Below, in pieces: positions 41,636 through 52,457 of a DNA stretch of 64,000 bases (positions within the stretch are counted from its first letter, which is position 1; each line of letters opens with the position of its first letter). The stretch is from Phymatolithon calcareum (taxonomy: Eukaryota; Rhodophyta; Florideophyceae; Hapalidiales): NCBI GenBank assembly GCA_977006965.1, contig OZ345381.1, positions 372,001 to 436,000 of the forward strand. The letters are read 5' to 3'. Made by a program: the position numbers and the translations under genes. The notes beneath the pieces are model-generated. The model saw only the letters and a list, made by a program, of their open reading frames with translations. It was not told where the DNA came from and searched no databases.

Positions 41636-43273
41636 ATGATGGCAAGCTCCTCGCAGGGCGCCGCCCCGCCTGCCTCGCCACAGCGGCCGGTCTCACCAAC
41701 AGAGCCGGACGGGACATCGACGCCGTCTGTGTCGACAGTCGAGTTCGAGACGGGCAACCCCGGTGCCGGGGCTGTAATTCGCGGCGCACTAACACTGGGC
41801 GGTAGCTGGGAATCCTGTTCAACCGTATGCGTCGAGGGCGTACCGGGAATAATGACGTCTGCAGATTTTTGCGTCTTCCTGCGCCCGCAAATGGAATCAG
41901 TTGAACATCTTCGCTTGCTCCGCCCGTCCTCAGAGCCCAACAAATACATGGTCGTCGCGCTCTTAAAACCCTCCGCGTCAGCTTCTGCCTTCGCTCTCGC
42001 GCTTACTGGACGGACTTACCTTCAAGGTCTCGTTGCGGAGACGTGTCGCGTGCGTCCGGTTCAAGGTGAAACCATTCACGGAGCGACGGAATCTGCGGGC
42101 GCATTCCCATGGCGCGCTCTTTTCCCCGATATCGCCAAACCGGATGCGTCCTGTGCCGCGCCCGACGTAGAGGAAGTCACAGAAGCCGAGGGCGGGAATA
42201 AGTCCGGAACGGACATCGCAGACGCCACATGTGCAGTCTGTCTCGAGCGTCTTGCTGGCGGCGGCGCTCTTGTCACAACGCTATGCAACCACACATTACA
42301 TGCCGCATGTCTAGCACAATGCGAGCTGAATCGATGTCCAGTGTGCCGACATGCACACGAGCTAACTCCGGAGGCCAGTGTGTGCATGAGTTGCGCTGAC
42401 GGTGACGACGTGTGGATGTGCGTCGTATGCGCCTATGTCGGCTGTGGAATATACCGCAACAAGCATGCATATGCTCATTTCCGCGAAACCCATCACCCGT
42501 TCGCCATGAATCTCAACGACCTTGTCTTCTGGTCCGGTGAGCGCGTCCCTGCCTCTTCCGTATGGGACTACATTTCCGAACGTTTCGTGGACCGTCTGCT
42601 CACATCCGAAGACGGCAAAGTAGTCGAGCTTGGCGCAGGCGGGGCCGCAGCGGCCGCACCCGCAACGCGGAAGTCGTGCAGTGCTGCACCTGCTGCCGCG
42701 CCGGCGGCGACAGATTTTTCGAACGACGCCGCGCTGGAGGCCGCGGTGGCAGAGTCACGTCTCGACCACGCCATCGCGCAGGAGCGTGCGAAGGAGGAGC
42801 GTCGACGCGCAGAAGTCGTGGCGCGCGCTGAACGCGCAGAGAAGGAGGCCGGTACCGCTCGCCGCGCCCGCGCGGATGCTGTCCGGGAGCGCAAGGCTGC
42901 GGTGCGGCGCGCGGAGACGGCGGAGAAGGAGGTGGCTACATTGCGCGATAAGAACGGGTTTTTGAAAAATCTTAATGAAACACTTCTGCGAGATCAGGTC
43001 GCATGGCGGAAACGGGTGGATGCTTTGACAGAAGTGGCAAAGGCCGCGCAGGAGGAACGCGATGCGCTTAAGGAACAATTGCGCGACCTTATGGTGCACC
43101 TCGAGGCGCAGGCATCTATATCCGCAGCTGCCGGGAGTGCCCAGGGTGGGGAGCAATGTAGAGCAGGGGTGGGCCCTGCGGCGTCGGAACTTGCAGGTGG
43201 GGACGTGTTGCAAGTTAGACCGGGGCCCAGGGAAAGACTTGCCATAAAGCTCAATAGACGAGTGCAGCGATAG
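41636..43273 (+). CDS. BRAP: BRAP2-type RING E3 ubiquitin ligase
   Basis: A 545-residue protein with the full BRAP2/IMP architecture: a BRAP2 RRM-like domain (about 60-125, IMTSADFCVFLRPQMESVEH), a RING-H2 finger (about 198-240, CAVCLERL ... CNHTLHAAC ... CPVCRHA), a UBP/ZnF (about 250-305, CMSCADGDDVWMCVVCAYVG ... HPFAMNLNDL) and a long C-terminal coiled coil (about 360-505, rich in Ala, Arg and Glu). In animals it is a Ras-responsive ligase that dampens KSR scaffold function and retains nuclear cargo in the cytoplasm. Here ubiquitin ligation and ubiquitin binding can be inferred, targets cannot. Two adjacent ATGs open the frame. Confidence 0.95.
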   Translation: MMASSSQGAAPPASPQRPVSPTEPDGTSTPSVSTVEFETGNPGAGAVIRGALTLGGSWESCSTVCVEGVPGIMTSADFCVFLRPQMESVEHLRLLRPSSEPNKYMVVALLKPSASASAFALALTGRTYLQGLVAETCRVRPVQGETIHGATESAGAFPWRALFPDIAKPDASCAAPDVEEVTEAEGGNKSGTDIADATCAVCLERLAGGGALVTTLCNHTLHAACLAQCELNRCPVCRHAHELTPEASVCMSCADGDDVWMCVVCAYVGCGIYRNKHAYAHFRETHHPFAMNLNDLVFWSGERVPASSVWDYISERFVDRLLTSEDGKVVELGAGGAAAAAPATRKSCSAAPAAAPAATDFSNDAALEAAVAESRLDHAIAQERAKEERRRAEVVARAERAEKEAGTARRARADAVRERKAAVRRAETAEKEVATLRDKNGFLKNLNETLLRDQVAWRKRVDALTEVAKAAQEERDALKEQLRDLMVHLEAQASISAAAGSAQGGEQCRAGVGPAASELAGGDVLQVRPGPRERLAIKLNRRVQR

Positions 43274-43425
43274 GTGTGGGGGTTGCGCGGAAGGTGATGT
43301 TGTGATTGTCGGTCGTTTCCCTACATAGCTCCATCGTGTGTGCGTGTGTGTGCGCGCCATTTCTCTGAACGTACTGTTTATTAAACGCTACCACCCCGTC
43401 TGCGTCGCGCTCCATTGTGCCGTGA

Positions 43426-43875
43426 CTAGCGGCCAGCCTCGTACTGACCGTACTGCTTGTCATAGGCCTCGTCGAATTGATTCATCTCTAGTTTGATTCC
43501 GTCCGAAAGCGGAAATCCGGAGCAGGTCAGCACGTAGCCCTGCTCCTTGAGATCGTCCGTGATGGCGGCTTCGCCGAGATCAACCTTGCCGGAAAGCACC
43601 TTCGCGGCGCATGTGATGCAGACGCCGGCGCGACAGGAATACGGGACCTCGAGACCATACTCTTCGATGCCCTCGAGAAAAGTTAGGTTTTCGTCGATTG
43701 GAATGGTGTACTCTTTGCCGTACAGAGAGATCTGAACGTCATACACCTTCATTGTCGGCGCGGTTCTCGCTCGCCGTGCTACACGGACCGGGTGCGGTGG
43801 TCTGTGTATCCCGCTCTTCCGGGCCGCAAAAGTGCCAGTGGGGATGATGGTGCCGGGGCCGGTCACAAATGCCAT
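43426..43875 (-). CDS. plant-type [2Fe-2S] ferredoxin, nuclear-encoded plastid precursor
   Basis: A 149-residue precursor. The frame is open to 44100, but ATG 43875 gives a transit peptide MAFVTGPGTIIPTGTFAARK similar in style to the lumen protein at 40152. The mature domain starts near MKVYDVQISLYGKEYTI (about 42) and carries the cluster ligands in YSCRAGVCITCAAKVLSG and a downstream LTCSG, the C-x4-C-x2-C...C pattern. An acidic C-terminus is usual. It accepts electrons from photosystem I and passes them to FNR and other plastid enzymes. Many red algae encode petF in the plastid, so this may be an additional isoform. Confidence 0.93.
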   Translation of the reverse strand: MAFVTGPGTIIPTGTFAARKSGIHRPPHPVRVARRARTAPTMKVYDVQISLYGKEYTIPIDENLTFLEGIEEYGLEVPYSCRAGVCITCAAKVLSGKVDLGEAAITDDLKEQGYVLTCSGFPLSDGIKLEMNQFDEAYDKQYGQYEAGR

Positions 43876-44255
43876 GTCTCGTTCGGTGTTCCAGATGAGT
43901 GTCGGTCTTCGCTGTGTCATGGAGGGCGGAGATTGTTGGTGGGCAGACGCAATCTCGTGGCCATAGCTGTAAGTATGGTATGACATAACTTCTGACATCT
44001 GCGGTAGTTGATGTTCAGGGCAATCTGATACTGGAAGTAAACCATCTGAATATAAGCCAATTAAATATGTTGAAACAGAAACGTGGAAAGTATTACCCAA
44101 TAAACGCTTTGGTATCTAGAAAACGATATTTAAGGACCTTATTGATAAGTGATAATTATTGATAAGTGATAATCAAAGAAGTCTATTGTAATTTTTTCCC
44201 TAATGCAGTGATCCATATTGTGGATCGAGACTCCAGTCTCGTTCTCCTGAGCAGA
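43876..44255. other. divergent promoter spacer of ferredoxin and DPCK
   Basis: 380 bases with no gene. GTATGGTATGACAT lies near 43975 and the tandem repeat described next lies at 44141-44174. Confidence 0.4.
44141..44174. repeat. two tandem 17-bp units with GATAAG cores
   Basis: ATTGATAAGTGATAAT is repeated back to back (44141-44157, 44158-44174), differing only in the last base. Each copy contains GATAAG, a GATA-factor-like core. It sits 82 bases upstream of the DPCK start in the shared promoter region. Confidence 0.8.
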
Positions 44256-44945
44256 ATGCCGACAGTCATCGGGCTGACCGGTGGCATTGCAAGTGGAAAG
44301 AGCAGCGTATCTCAGATCTGGGCACGCGCTGGTGCGGCCGTGGTGGACGCCGATTTGGAGGCGCGAGCGGTAGTCGCACCAGGCACACTAGGCCTCTGGC
44401 TTGTGCGACGGCGGTTCGGCAATGATATCATCAGCGCGGACGGAACGCTTGACCGCGCAGCGATGGCACGGGTGATATTCTCAGATGCAAGTGCACGCGC
44501 AGCGCTGAACGCGCGCACTCATCCGCTGATCATCGCGCGAATGCTCAGGCGATTGTTGTGGGCGTTATTGGTGGAAATGCGGTCCGTTGTCGTCCTCGAC
44601 ACACCACTTCTTTTCGAGACACGGTCATTGCTGTTGTTCTGTCAGAAGGTTGTTGTGGTGTATTGCCGGGAAGAGCAGCAGATTGAGCGCGGGGCCGCCC
44701 GTAGTGGTGTGGCGACTGAGGACGTGCGTCGAAGAGTGGAGGCACAGATTGGCATTGAACAGAAGCGGTTGTGGGCGGATTATGTCGTGGATAACTCCGG
44801 AGAGAAGGAAGAACTGGAGGGAAAGGCCATGGAGGTTTTTCGGAAAGTTAAACCGCCTAGAGCATGGCATTTGGCGTTTTGCGGGTTGGTTTCTGTTATT
44901 TACTTGGTCAGCGGGTGTCAACTCTTCAGGATGCTGCGAAAATAG
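44256..44945 (+). CDS. DPCK: dephospho-CoA kinase, membrane-anchored form
   Basis: Catalyses the last CoA synthesis step, ATP plus dephospho-CoA. The ATG at 44256 gives MPTVIGLTGGIASGKSSV with the P-loop; the longer frame upstream starts on GTG. CoaE motifs follow: VVDADLEAR, HPLIIARM, VVLDTPLLFET and the C-terminal R-R-x-x-AQ-like RVEAQIGIEQKRLWADYVVDNSG. The 229-residue length is slightly above the bacterial 200 because of a C-terminal hydrophobic helix (about 205-222, WHLAFCGLVSVIYLVSGC), as in eukaryotic monofunctional DPCKs that associate with organelle membranes. It is divergent from the ferredoxin gene. Confidence 0.93.
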   Translation: MPTVIGLTGGIASGKSSVSQIWARAGAAVVDADLEARAVVAPGTLGLWLVRRRFGNDIISADGTLDRAAMARVIFSDASARAALNARTHPLIIARMLRRLLWALLVEMRSVVVLDTPLLFETRSLLLFCQKVVVVYCREEQQIERGAARSGVATEDVRRRVEAQIGIEQKRLWADYVVDNSGEKEELEGKAMEVFRKVKPPRAWHLAFCGLVSVIYLVSGCQLFRMLRK

Positions 44946-45888
44946 GGCGAGAAAAATTGTCGTGCTTAGAAGGGCGGCGGTTTTTTGTGCGAATGGAGGT
45001 GCAGAAATGCCTTTTTGTTGCAATATTTATTTCAATGAGACCAATTCTGTTCTTGGAATGATGTTATAATTCACGAGGTCCCTGGTCGCACCCTCTTCGC
45101 TAACTGGTGTTCTCTACTGAAATGAGAACCTGTGGTATCGCTGTGCAGCTGAGATCGTTAACAAAAATTTTGAGTCTCCATTTCGAGCAGACGTATTCTG
45201 CAAGGCAATCCTCAGAAGTTTAATTGGAAACAGGTGACCATCTTTTCTTTTGAATGTCTAGTAGCAGGATTCGCGAAAAAGAAGCCTGCTGAGCTCATAA
45301 TTGAGAACGTACTAGGGTTGGCAAATTATGGTGCGAAATTGAAGCACTCCAGCAGCATCTCCAGCGACCTCCTTCGCGGAACCTATCAACGTCCGTTCGT
45401 CAAAAGCATATTTTCGCGCACAGGTTGCGTCCCGAGTTCACTTTCACCATTAAGAGGATTCTCTCCATTGACACGGAAAAAATGATTAGGTAATGCTTTT
45501 ACTGCACCATTTTGCAGGAATCTTTTGTCGACACAGCTACAGTGAGACTGTTCGTGCACTACAGAAAGCTGGCAATGTGAGCAGTCGTTCTCGGGTCATT
45601 TTTCCTGAAGCCATGCATAATTTGTTCAAAGACGCTGTGCCCCCTCTTGTGGGACAGAATTTCCAAACCTGGGACACTTTCTTGACGCGTGGCAACTCAT
45701 ACTGTACACCCTAACAGGGTCACCAACAAATCAGATTTCTTCGATCGATCGATCTGAATGGCATTCCGGGATCATCAGCGTCTTCAATTGACCAGCATTA
45801 ACTCCATCCGCAAACAGCGCACTGTTCTCTTCTTGGTGAATTCTTTCCTCCCTTGTAATGCCAATCCTGTGTTCCTAATTGCGCCGCC
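44946..45888. other. intergenic region
   Basis: About 940 bases between DPCK and the TTD14-like gene on the same strand. Only short frames; a CGATCGATCGATC run lies near 45743. Nothing else is recognised. Confidence 0.45.
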
Positions 45889-47151
45889 ATGCACTCACCC
45901 CCGCAGTTACCCAAGCTCAATGCGAACGGCGTGAGCCACAACGCCAGCCCATCCGCTAACAGCCATCCCCCATCCGACCCGATCTTTCGCATCGCCTTCA
46001 CAGGCGGTCCATGTGGCGGCAAAACGACCGCACTCGCCGAGGTATCCGAGCGTCTTCGAAGCCGCGGCGTATCCGCCTTCGTCGTGCCGGAAGCTGCGAC
46101 GCTCTTCTTCACCGGTGGCGCGACAGCGCTAGATCCCAACGACAAAGCGCACGTCGAGTCTCTCCAACGCAACCTCCTCAACACGCAAATTGCTCTCGAG
46201 GATGCATTTACCGATCTCGCCCGTGCAGCGGGCGGTCGCGCCGTCGTTCTATGCGACCGTGGCGCGCTCGACGGCCGTGCCTACATGCAACCGGACATGT
46301 GGAATGAAATGCTTTCCAATAGCGGTTTCGACGAGGTTGCACTTCGAGACGGACGATACGAAATGGTCGTACACTTGGTGAGCGCTGCCATTGGTGCACA
46401 AAGCTTCTACACGTCCGCGAATAACTCGTCCAGAAAAGAGAGCGTTGCTGAGGCTGTCGCGCAGGACCGTCGCACTCGAGCTGCATGGGTGGGACATCCG
46501 CATCTGCGTATAGTTGATAATCGTACTGGATTTCGCACGAAAATTGACCGTGTGTTCAGTGTTGTTGCCGACTGTGTTGGTGTCCCCGGTGTCGTCGGTT
46601 GGGCCGTGCGTAAGTTTTTGGTGGCGGCTGTGGGTGCAGTGGCCGGTGATGTCTGTGCCGAATTTGAGGTTAATCAGACATTTCTGCAACGCGAACGTGC
46701 TGAAAACGTCGTGGAAAGTGTACGCATGCGTAGTGACGGACGTGGCAGTACGTTTGTGCACAAGATTCGACGGGATGGTGCGGAGACGAAGAGGAGTATC
46801 AGACGTCGAGAATATCTTACGCTACTGGCTCATGCGGATACAGAACGCAGGACGGTCAGGATTAAGCGTCGTTGTTTTGAACATGGTGATAATTATTTCG
46901 TTCTCGACGACTTTGTAAACGTGGAGCCGGCAGTGCTGTTGGTTCGCTGCCATTTTGAAGCTGGTGTTGGAGATGTGGCGTTTCCGGAATGGCTCAATGT
47001 GGAAAGAGAGGTGACGGGAGAGTTTGAATACACTGTTTACGCTATGAGTCGAAACGTGAAAAAGGACAGGGTGAGAGAAGATGGTAAGACTATTGAAATA
47101 GGAGGCAAGACCTCAAAGCAAGTTTCGAGCGATTTCCCCAAAAGTCTGTAG
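45889..47151 (+). CDS. TTD14-like P-loop NTPase with CYTH-like domain
   Basis: A 420-residue protein. The N-terminal NTPase has the P-loop IAFTGGPCGGKTTALAEV (about 35-52), VPEAATLFF, and VVLCDRGALDGRAYM with the Walker B-like aspartate (about 123). The C-terminal half (about 255-400: FEVNQTFLQRE, TFVHKIRRDGAETKRSI, ILRRREYLTLLAHAD-like) resembles the CYTH/triphosphate-tunnel fold seen in TTD14 (TRPL translocation defect protein 14), a GTP- and phosphoinositide-binding trafficking protein of Drosophila. The family is conserved from protists to animals. A role in membrane trafficking is inferred from that family only. The upstream region, 45720-45888, shows no clear motif. Confidence 0.85.
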   Translation: MHSPPQLPKLNANGVSHNASPSANSHPPSDPIFRIAFTGGPCGGKTTALAEVSERLRSRGVSAFVVPEAATLFFTGGATALDPNDKAHVESLQRNLLNTQIALEDAFTDLARAAGGRAVVLCDRGALDGRAYMQPDMWNEMLSNSGFDEVALRDGRYEMVVHLVSAAIGAQSFYTSANNSSRKESVAEAVAQDRRTRAAWVGHPHLRIVDNRTGFRTKIDRVFSVVADCVGVPGVVGWAVRKFLVAAVGAVAGDVCAEFEVNQTFLQRERAENVVESVRMRSDGRGSTFVHKIRRDGAETKRSIRRREYLTLLAHADTERRTVRIKRRCFEHGDNYFVLDDFVNVEPAVLLVRCHFEAGVGDVAFPEWLNVEREVTGEFEYTVYAMSRNVKKDRVREDGKTIEIGGKTSKQVSSDFPKSL

Positions 47152-47213
47152 ACTTTTTTTGAAGCTGTCCGATCCGCCGCAAGAAAATAAAGCTGCGGGA
47201 CGGAATTAGGCCA

Positions 47214-48160
47214 TCACTCCTTTGCCGCAGGGGCGGGGACCGGCTTGTTGCCTATAATGCTGAGGATGACATTGTATCCGACTTGCAGAGTGTTGATGTA
47301 CAGGAGGCGTTGCGACGTGGGCACGAAAGAGAAGTTGATCACATGCGCCAGCGGCCAGAACTGTTGAAGCAAATCGGAAGGGTGGACAAAAAGTTAGTAC
47401 AATTGAAACAACTACCGCAGAGGGAAGAAATAGGAAATTCGAAACAGCAACATACCTTCCAGCTTGCCGTGACACCGTTCCAAGTATCATTCTTGAGTTT
47501 ATCAACAATCTCGTTGCCGCTCTTGCGCTCAGCAATGCCAAGATAGGTGAAGAAACACAATGTGAATATCGGAGCCCATAAAACCTGATCGACGAAAACC
47601 TTACTAGCGACCTTGACAGGAGTTTTCCCAACAATGACACGGTCAAGCGCTGAGTAGAAATAATGACCAGTGGGACCATGGAAGAGGAATCCGAACGACG
47701 CCATACGAGCAAGGCGTCCCATGTCAAGTTGTGCCTCCTTTTCGCCAAGGAATTTCTGAGCAATTAAATCGCCGAGGAAAAATCCAATCAGAGAAGTAAT
47801 AGCCTTAGTGAGAATAGGTTGACTCTCAAGCGCCCTATTGTACCCCGCCCACACCGCACTCAATGGGCCCAATCCACCGCCGCCGGCAGCATCCCCACTT
47901 CCACCACCACCACCGCCACCACCGCCACCACCACTGCCTTGACCACCTGCTCCGCCGCCGTAATTACTAGTGTCATCCACGCGGCCGTTGCCGCCGGGTA
48001 GCCGCGACCCACCGCTACCGCCGAACGACTTGCCGTTGAAGCGGCCGCCGCCAAAGCCGCGGAGGGCCATTGTCGGGGTGGTGACGCATGTGGTGCGCGC
48101 GATGGAGACGTCGCGGCGCAAGGAGGGTGTGAACGAACTTGCAAAACAGAGATCCATCAT
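47214..48160 (-). CDS. Mpv17/PMP22-family membrane protein, two exons
   Basis: Exon 1 is 48160-47456 and exon 2 is 47360-47214. The 95-nt intron has donor AAG|GTATGT and acceptor CAACAG|TTC. The spliced protein is 283 residues. The N-terminus (1-30) could be an organelle presequence, followed by a Gly-rich stretch with a run of about 12 Gly (about 75-95). The Mpv17 core starts WAGYNRALESQPILTKAITS, continues GFLFHGPTGHYFYSALDR and KVFVDQVLWAPIFTLCFFTY, and exon 2 adds FWPLAHVINFSFVPTSQRLL. Four membrane segments are expected. Relatives form channels in inner mitochondrial, peroxisomal or plastid membranes. It converges on TTD14 with 62 bases between stops; AATAAAG lies there. Confidence 0.92.
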
Positions 48161-48559
48161 GGCGGTTCAATGTTGTGTTTCGAAGGGCATGTGCGGTGGA
48201 AGTGCGCGGAGGTGCAGGAACGAAACGATTTCTGTCTGATTTCTTATCTGTCGGATTGCAAGCTGCGTATGTAGCAGATGAACCGTTGCGGAGGGCGACC
48301 TGTGGTTCGCGGAGATGTGGAGATGAGATTGGGATTTTTGCGGATGAGCCTGTACGTGCCTGTAGAGTTCAAATTTGAGCTTATTTTTCGATACAAAATC
48401 ATGATTTTTAGGGTTTTCCTTGGGAATCTTTGCATCGGATCTCAAAATCTACTACGCATCGTATTTGTCAACCTCGCTTCATAGCAATCATGAGACTGGT
48501 AGGCGCCAAACCGGGAGGTTCCATCAGATGGACCTCCAAACATTGGGAGGCTACCAATG

Positions 48560-49120
48560 GTAACGCATTTATAAAGATAGTGGAAAACACTTCCCGGCTG
48601 GCTGGGAAAGGAAAAGCCACCACAGGAAGAGTAAGTACGAAATGTTTCGTAAGAATGTTTCATCGATAGTCGTCCCGCCGAGCGACACGAAAGCTCGGAA
48701 TGCAAAAAGCCTAGTCTGCCCATCATTACACTCGTACACAAGGTGATGATTCCCAACCACGGTCAACAGACTGCGGTGCTCGCGGACGTAGTTCGCAAGC
48801 GCGTCCGAGCTGTAGTATCTCGGAACGAGGTAATGAGCAGGTCTGGATTGACTAGGATGCTATTCTCGTCGATGTACATTTTCTCAAGTAGAGGGAGATC
48901 GACGACAATGTGCCAACATTTCGTCGGGCGGAACCAAACAAGAGAAATATTTTCTGCAGCCTCGGACTTGCACTATCAAACGACTACCCTTGATTCGCAG
49001 TTCACCTCCGGTAGCGTTGGCAACGCTCCCGACCTCAATATCCTTTGTTATCCGCGTGAAGAGCTTCTTCTTCGTTGTACAACCGGCTCAATCACTGCAC
49101 TGACTGCAAATATGAGCCCT
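48560..49120 (-). pseudogene. broken coding-like sequence, unidentified
   Basis: Minus-strand frames read IVVDLPLLEKMYIDENSILV and, in another frame, YYSSDALANYVREHRSLLTV then NHHLVYECNDGQTRLFAFRA. Both are open for 35-65 codons and look like protein, but a stop and frame changes separate them. No family was recognised. It may be a decayed gene or a multi-exon gene I cannot assemble. Confidence 0.25.
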
Positions 49121-49129
49121 CATATTACA

Positions 49130-49159
49130 ATTGTACATGGCTTAAAAGCCATGTACAAT
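49130..49159. repeat. perfect inverted repeat, 14-bp arms, 2-nt spacer
   Basis: ATTGTACATGGCTT, then AA, then the exact reverse complement. Confidence 0.9.
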
Positions 49160-50675
49160 AGTGAAATCTCGGAATCGAGTGGATGACGATTCCCAGCTAG
49201 GCCTGTGAGAGGCGGTATTCAATTACCTGACAGCCACATTTTGCGAGGAATGCCACGCGGAACGAATATGTTCCGTACTGCAGCTCTCAGCAACTTCTGA
49301 GAACGAGCGTTCTGCCTTGATTACACTCTGTTTATGCGATAGTTATTCAAATCCTTCCCAAAAGGATTTGATCTACTCACACAGACGCGAAGAAATACCG
49401 TCCCTCCAGAGCAATTAGCTCATTTTCGCCTTTGCAAACGTTGCTCAATTCTCTTGAGACCCTCGCTCTGGTCTAACTCTCAGAGAATGGATACTACCAG
49501 TAGGACGACATCTAACAACGTAGTAAGCCTTTTCCGCCCGGCAATAGAGAGTATCAATCCGTAGAGTACGAAGAGCAATGGTCGCATCTCGAATAGCGGG
49601 ACGGGAGGAACCAATTTGAACGACAATCCATGAATAAGGATGACGATGCACGAACCAAAACAATAAACAAAGGAAAAATCAGGATAACAATCCACGAAGC
49701 AGGTCGGAAATGATTCCAGTTGGAGGAGGCACAACGAACGATCACGACCGCCTTCTTCTTCTTTTCTTGATCGAATCGGAATCCCGCGACTTTGTCTGGT
49801 CTACGTAACTACTAATTGCCTCATGAAGTCCGTTTCGCTGGACGTTGGGCCCAGATCTTTTCGCTCTTGGCCGGTCATGTCACGTGGAATACTTGATACA
49901 TGCAGGTTGATTCTCGTCAACGGACTCCCTGTCCAACGCGAGCTCGATATTTGTTAAAAACCAACACGAAAGGGAGTGATCGAGGTTAGCAATGGAGATG
50001 AAGGTGTAATTCAAAGCCTTGCGTTGAACTTTTCCGTGATCTGCAATTTCCGAGCTGAGCGTGTGCGTCTATTCGAAACTGGGTGGCACGAAAGAGTCAA
50101 CTCAATATGTGATCTAGTAATCCCAGGCAAACTGCCTCGCATGCGTCTGCGAGATGGGCTGATTCTCGTTGGTCATATGCGCAACAGTTTCATTCACAGT
50201 AATATACGCCTTACAGCGGCAATGCTCGTCTTTACTTCATCAGAAACGTCTGCGTGTGCTAGCCTTCCGAATCTGAGGATGTGAATCATTTCCTTTTGTC
50301 GTATTCATACGGCATTCAAGTCCATGTGTTATTCATATCCAACCCGTTGTTCATTCATTGATTTATTTTGCGTATTCCCCTTGTTGGGCTAGCAACACTT
50401 TGAGGGCCTAAGCTTCTTCCATTCTAATCTATTTGTTGCGAGTTTGACTGCTGCTTGAAAGTCGAGGTCTGGGACATCGCCAAAGATTGACTCTGGGGTT
50501 GGTCGCACACACCAAACCGTTGTATTCATATAGTTCAAAATCCATCAGTGCGAAGAAGAACTTCTGCACCAACGATGTTGGAGGTTTTTTGGTAACCCTA
50601 GCTGAGAATCGCTGTCCTATGCCTATGCCAGGAAGAACGTCCGAGCGGGGTCCATCGGTGAATAGTTTGTAGTTG

Positions 50676-51732
50676 GTTGCTTCGGGTGGAATCGTCTAAT
50701 GACAAGCGGCAGGCAGAGAAGAAGAGTGCTTACAATTAGCTAGAAGGATTAACGCCCTTCCGAAATCCAAGTAGAGATAAAAATAGAAGCACTGCTTGCT
50801 AGCTCTAGAGGGGAATAAGCATTCATTATTATAGTTTGTAGTTGGAGGAGAGAATATCACAGACACCTATTTCTGTAAGCATTTCGTGATGACTATACCC
50901 CTTCCAATTCTCAGTCCATCCAGCTTCATCAAATGTCATGACATTCGCTCACTTCTCGATTCTCTCATTGCATAGCTACCCTAAGCCCTGTAGAGAGGCT
51001 GTTATGTTGCTGATTGCACGATTTGGCGTACAGGCGCATCTTCCCGGCTGGTCGATGAGTGCACACATCAGCCCGCTGATGAATCTGCGCTGGTTTCTGT
51101 AGTTGCAGCAGCCATCTCATTGCTTCATAGCAACCTGCCACGCATTTTCACTCCCAAATATGCAGTCTTGGACAACGAACTCAAAGCGACCGTATTATTT
51201 CCTGCTTGCGATACCTGTCCGCTTCTTAATACTATTCAACAGCAAGCCTTGCCTTCGGTCCTCAATAGCTGACTTCCAGCTGTTTTGCATTGTTTGCTCT
51301 TCAAACCGGTTTCGATCAGAGAGCGTAGTAATATAATACAGTGACAAGTTTATCCACTCGCCAGAAATAAGCGACAAAGAAGAGATGATTTGTGCCGCGA
51401 GGTGGTGCGTTCATGGCCGTGTCCAGATGACTTATCTTTAGAGGGCCGTTTTGACTTTCACTTTTTTCGAGTTGCCAATAGTTTTAATTTCAGATTGGTC
51501 GCGAAATAAGTTTTAGCTGCGACAAATGAGCACGTCTATAGTCTATTCTATAGTAGTGGTCCTTGCCCATAGTAATGAATAGTGATTGCTTTATTCCCCT
51601 ATGGCGCTAGCAAGCAGTGATTTTTATTTTTCCTCTACTAGGTTACGGTAGGGCGTTAATCCTACTAGCTAATTGCAAGCACGCTTCTTCTCTGCCTGCC
51701 GCTCGTCATTAGACGATTCCACCCGAAGCAAC
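50676..51732. mobile_element. foldback element with about 168-bp inverted arms
   Basis: The left arm (50676-50843) and the reverse complement of the right arm (51565-51732) align over their length with roughly 85% identity by eye. Matching blocks include TTGCTTCGGGTGGAATCG, GCGGCAGGCAGAGAAGAAG, AGGATTAACGCCC and CACTGCTTGCTAGC. About 720 bases lie between and encode nothing recognisable. A 15-base direct repeat, ATAGTTTGTAGTTGG, brackets the left arm (50662-50676 and 50832-50846), which could be a target duplication of a single arm inserted as a short element. Clear target duplications around the whole 1.06-kb unit were not found. It could be a MITE-like foldback element or two inverted copies of a short repeat. 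Confidence 0.65.
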
Positions 51733-52445
51733 TGCGGTGGTTCCACGATTCGAAAGTCCACGTGGACGACCAGACTTTGTCGCTGCCAATAAAACCCCTC
51801 CTCCTGTGCCCAGGGAGGAATGCCGAGGCCGTCCTCCGGCTGAAGGTTGGGGATTTTCAAATCTGTATCACGTTGATAGTTTCGTGAATTCTCAGCTCCT
51901 TGCTGCTGTAAAGCCAATAAGTGAAGAATAAAAATTGGTCGACTGCGTTTGCAGTAGCTCTGGTCTCTTTTTCGGTCAAGTGATATGCTAAAAGAAGTTC
52001 CGAAAGATCGTCCGTAAGGCTTTTCACTGCGCCAAGCATTGTGATGCTTCAAGTAGGGAATCGACAAAATCTTATGACTATAGAATAACAAAGAAGTCGC
52101 CAAACAGTCGCTTCAATTTACCTCATGCCCTGGCAAAACATGCACGCTCCAGTAAGTAGAAGGGTGCATCATTTGGTCGAAACTGACATATTTATCGATA
52201 CCAAATTAGAATATAAGGCATAGTAGTAACACAAAAAACGGAGGTGTTACCTGTACGAGTGCGCGGCCCATCAGGGGGTCTATGCGCAACAGGAGGATAT
52301 CTTCCATTAATGTTGAGTTATGCAGATTGATGATCTTCCTAGCCTAACACAGCAGATCCAGGCTCGCAACGCGAGCAAAAAGTCGAAAATCGAAGAACAC
52401 ATTCAATGAACTGCCATTTGCAAGACACCCAATGCTCACGTCCCT

Positions 52446-52457
52446 CCCCCCCCCCCC
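52446..52457. repeat. poly-C tract (12 C)
   Basis: An uninterrupted run of 12 cytosines in AT-leaning intergenic DNA, preceded by CCCT. Length may be uncertain because homopolymers are error-prone. Confidence 0.8.

Noticed and set aside
44166-44255. Longer N-terminus for dephospho-CoA kinase
   Set aside because: The frame opens on GTG and the added residues show no targeting signal; the P-loop protein starts naturally at ATG 44256.
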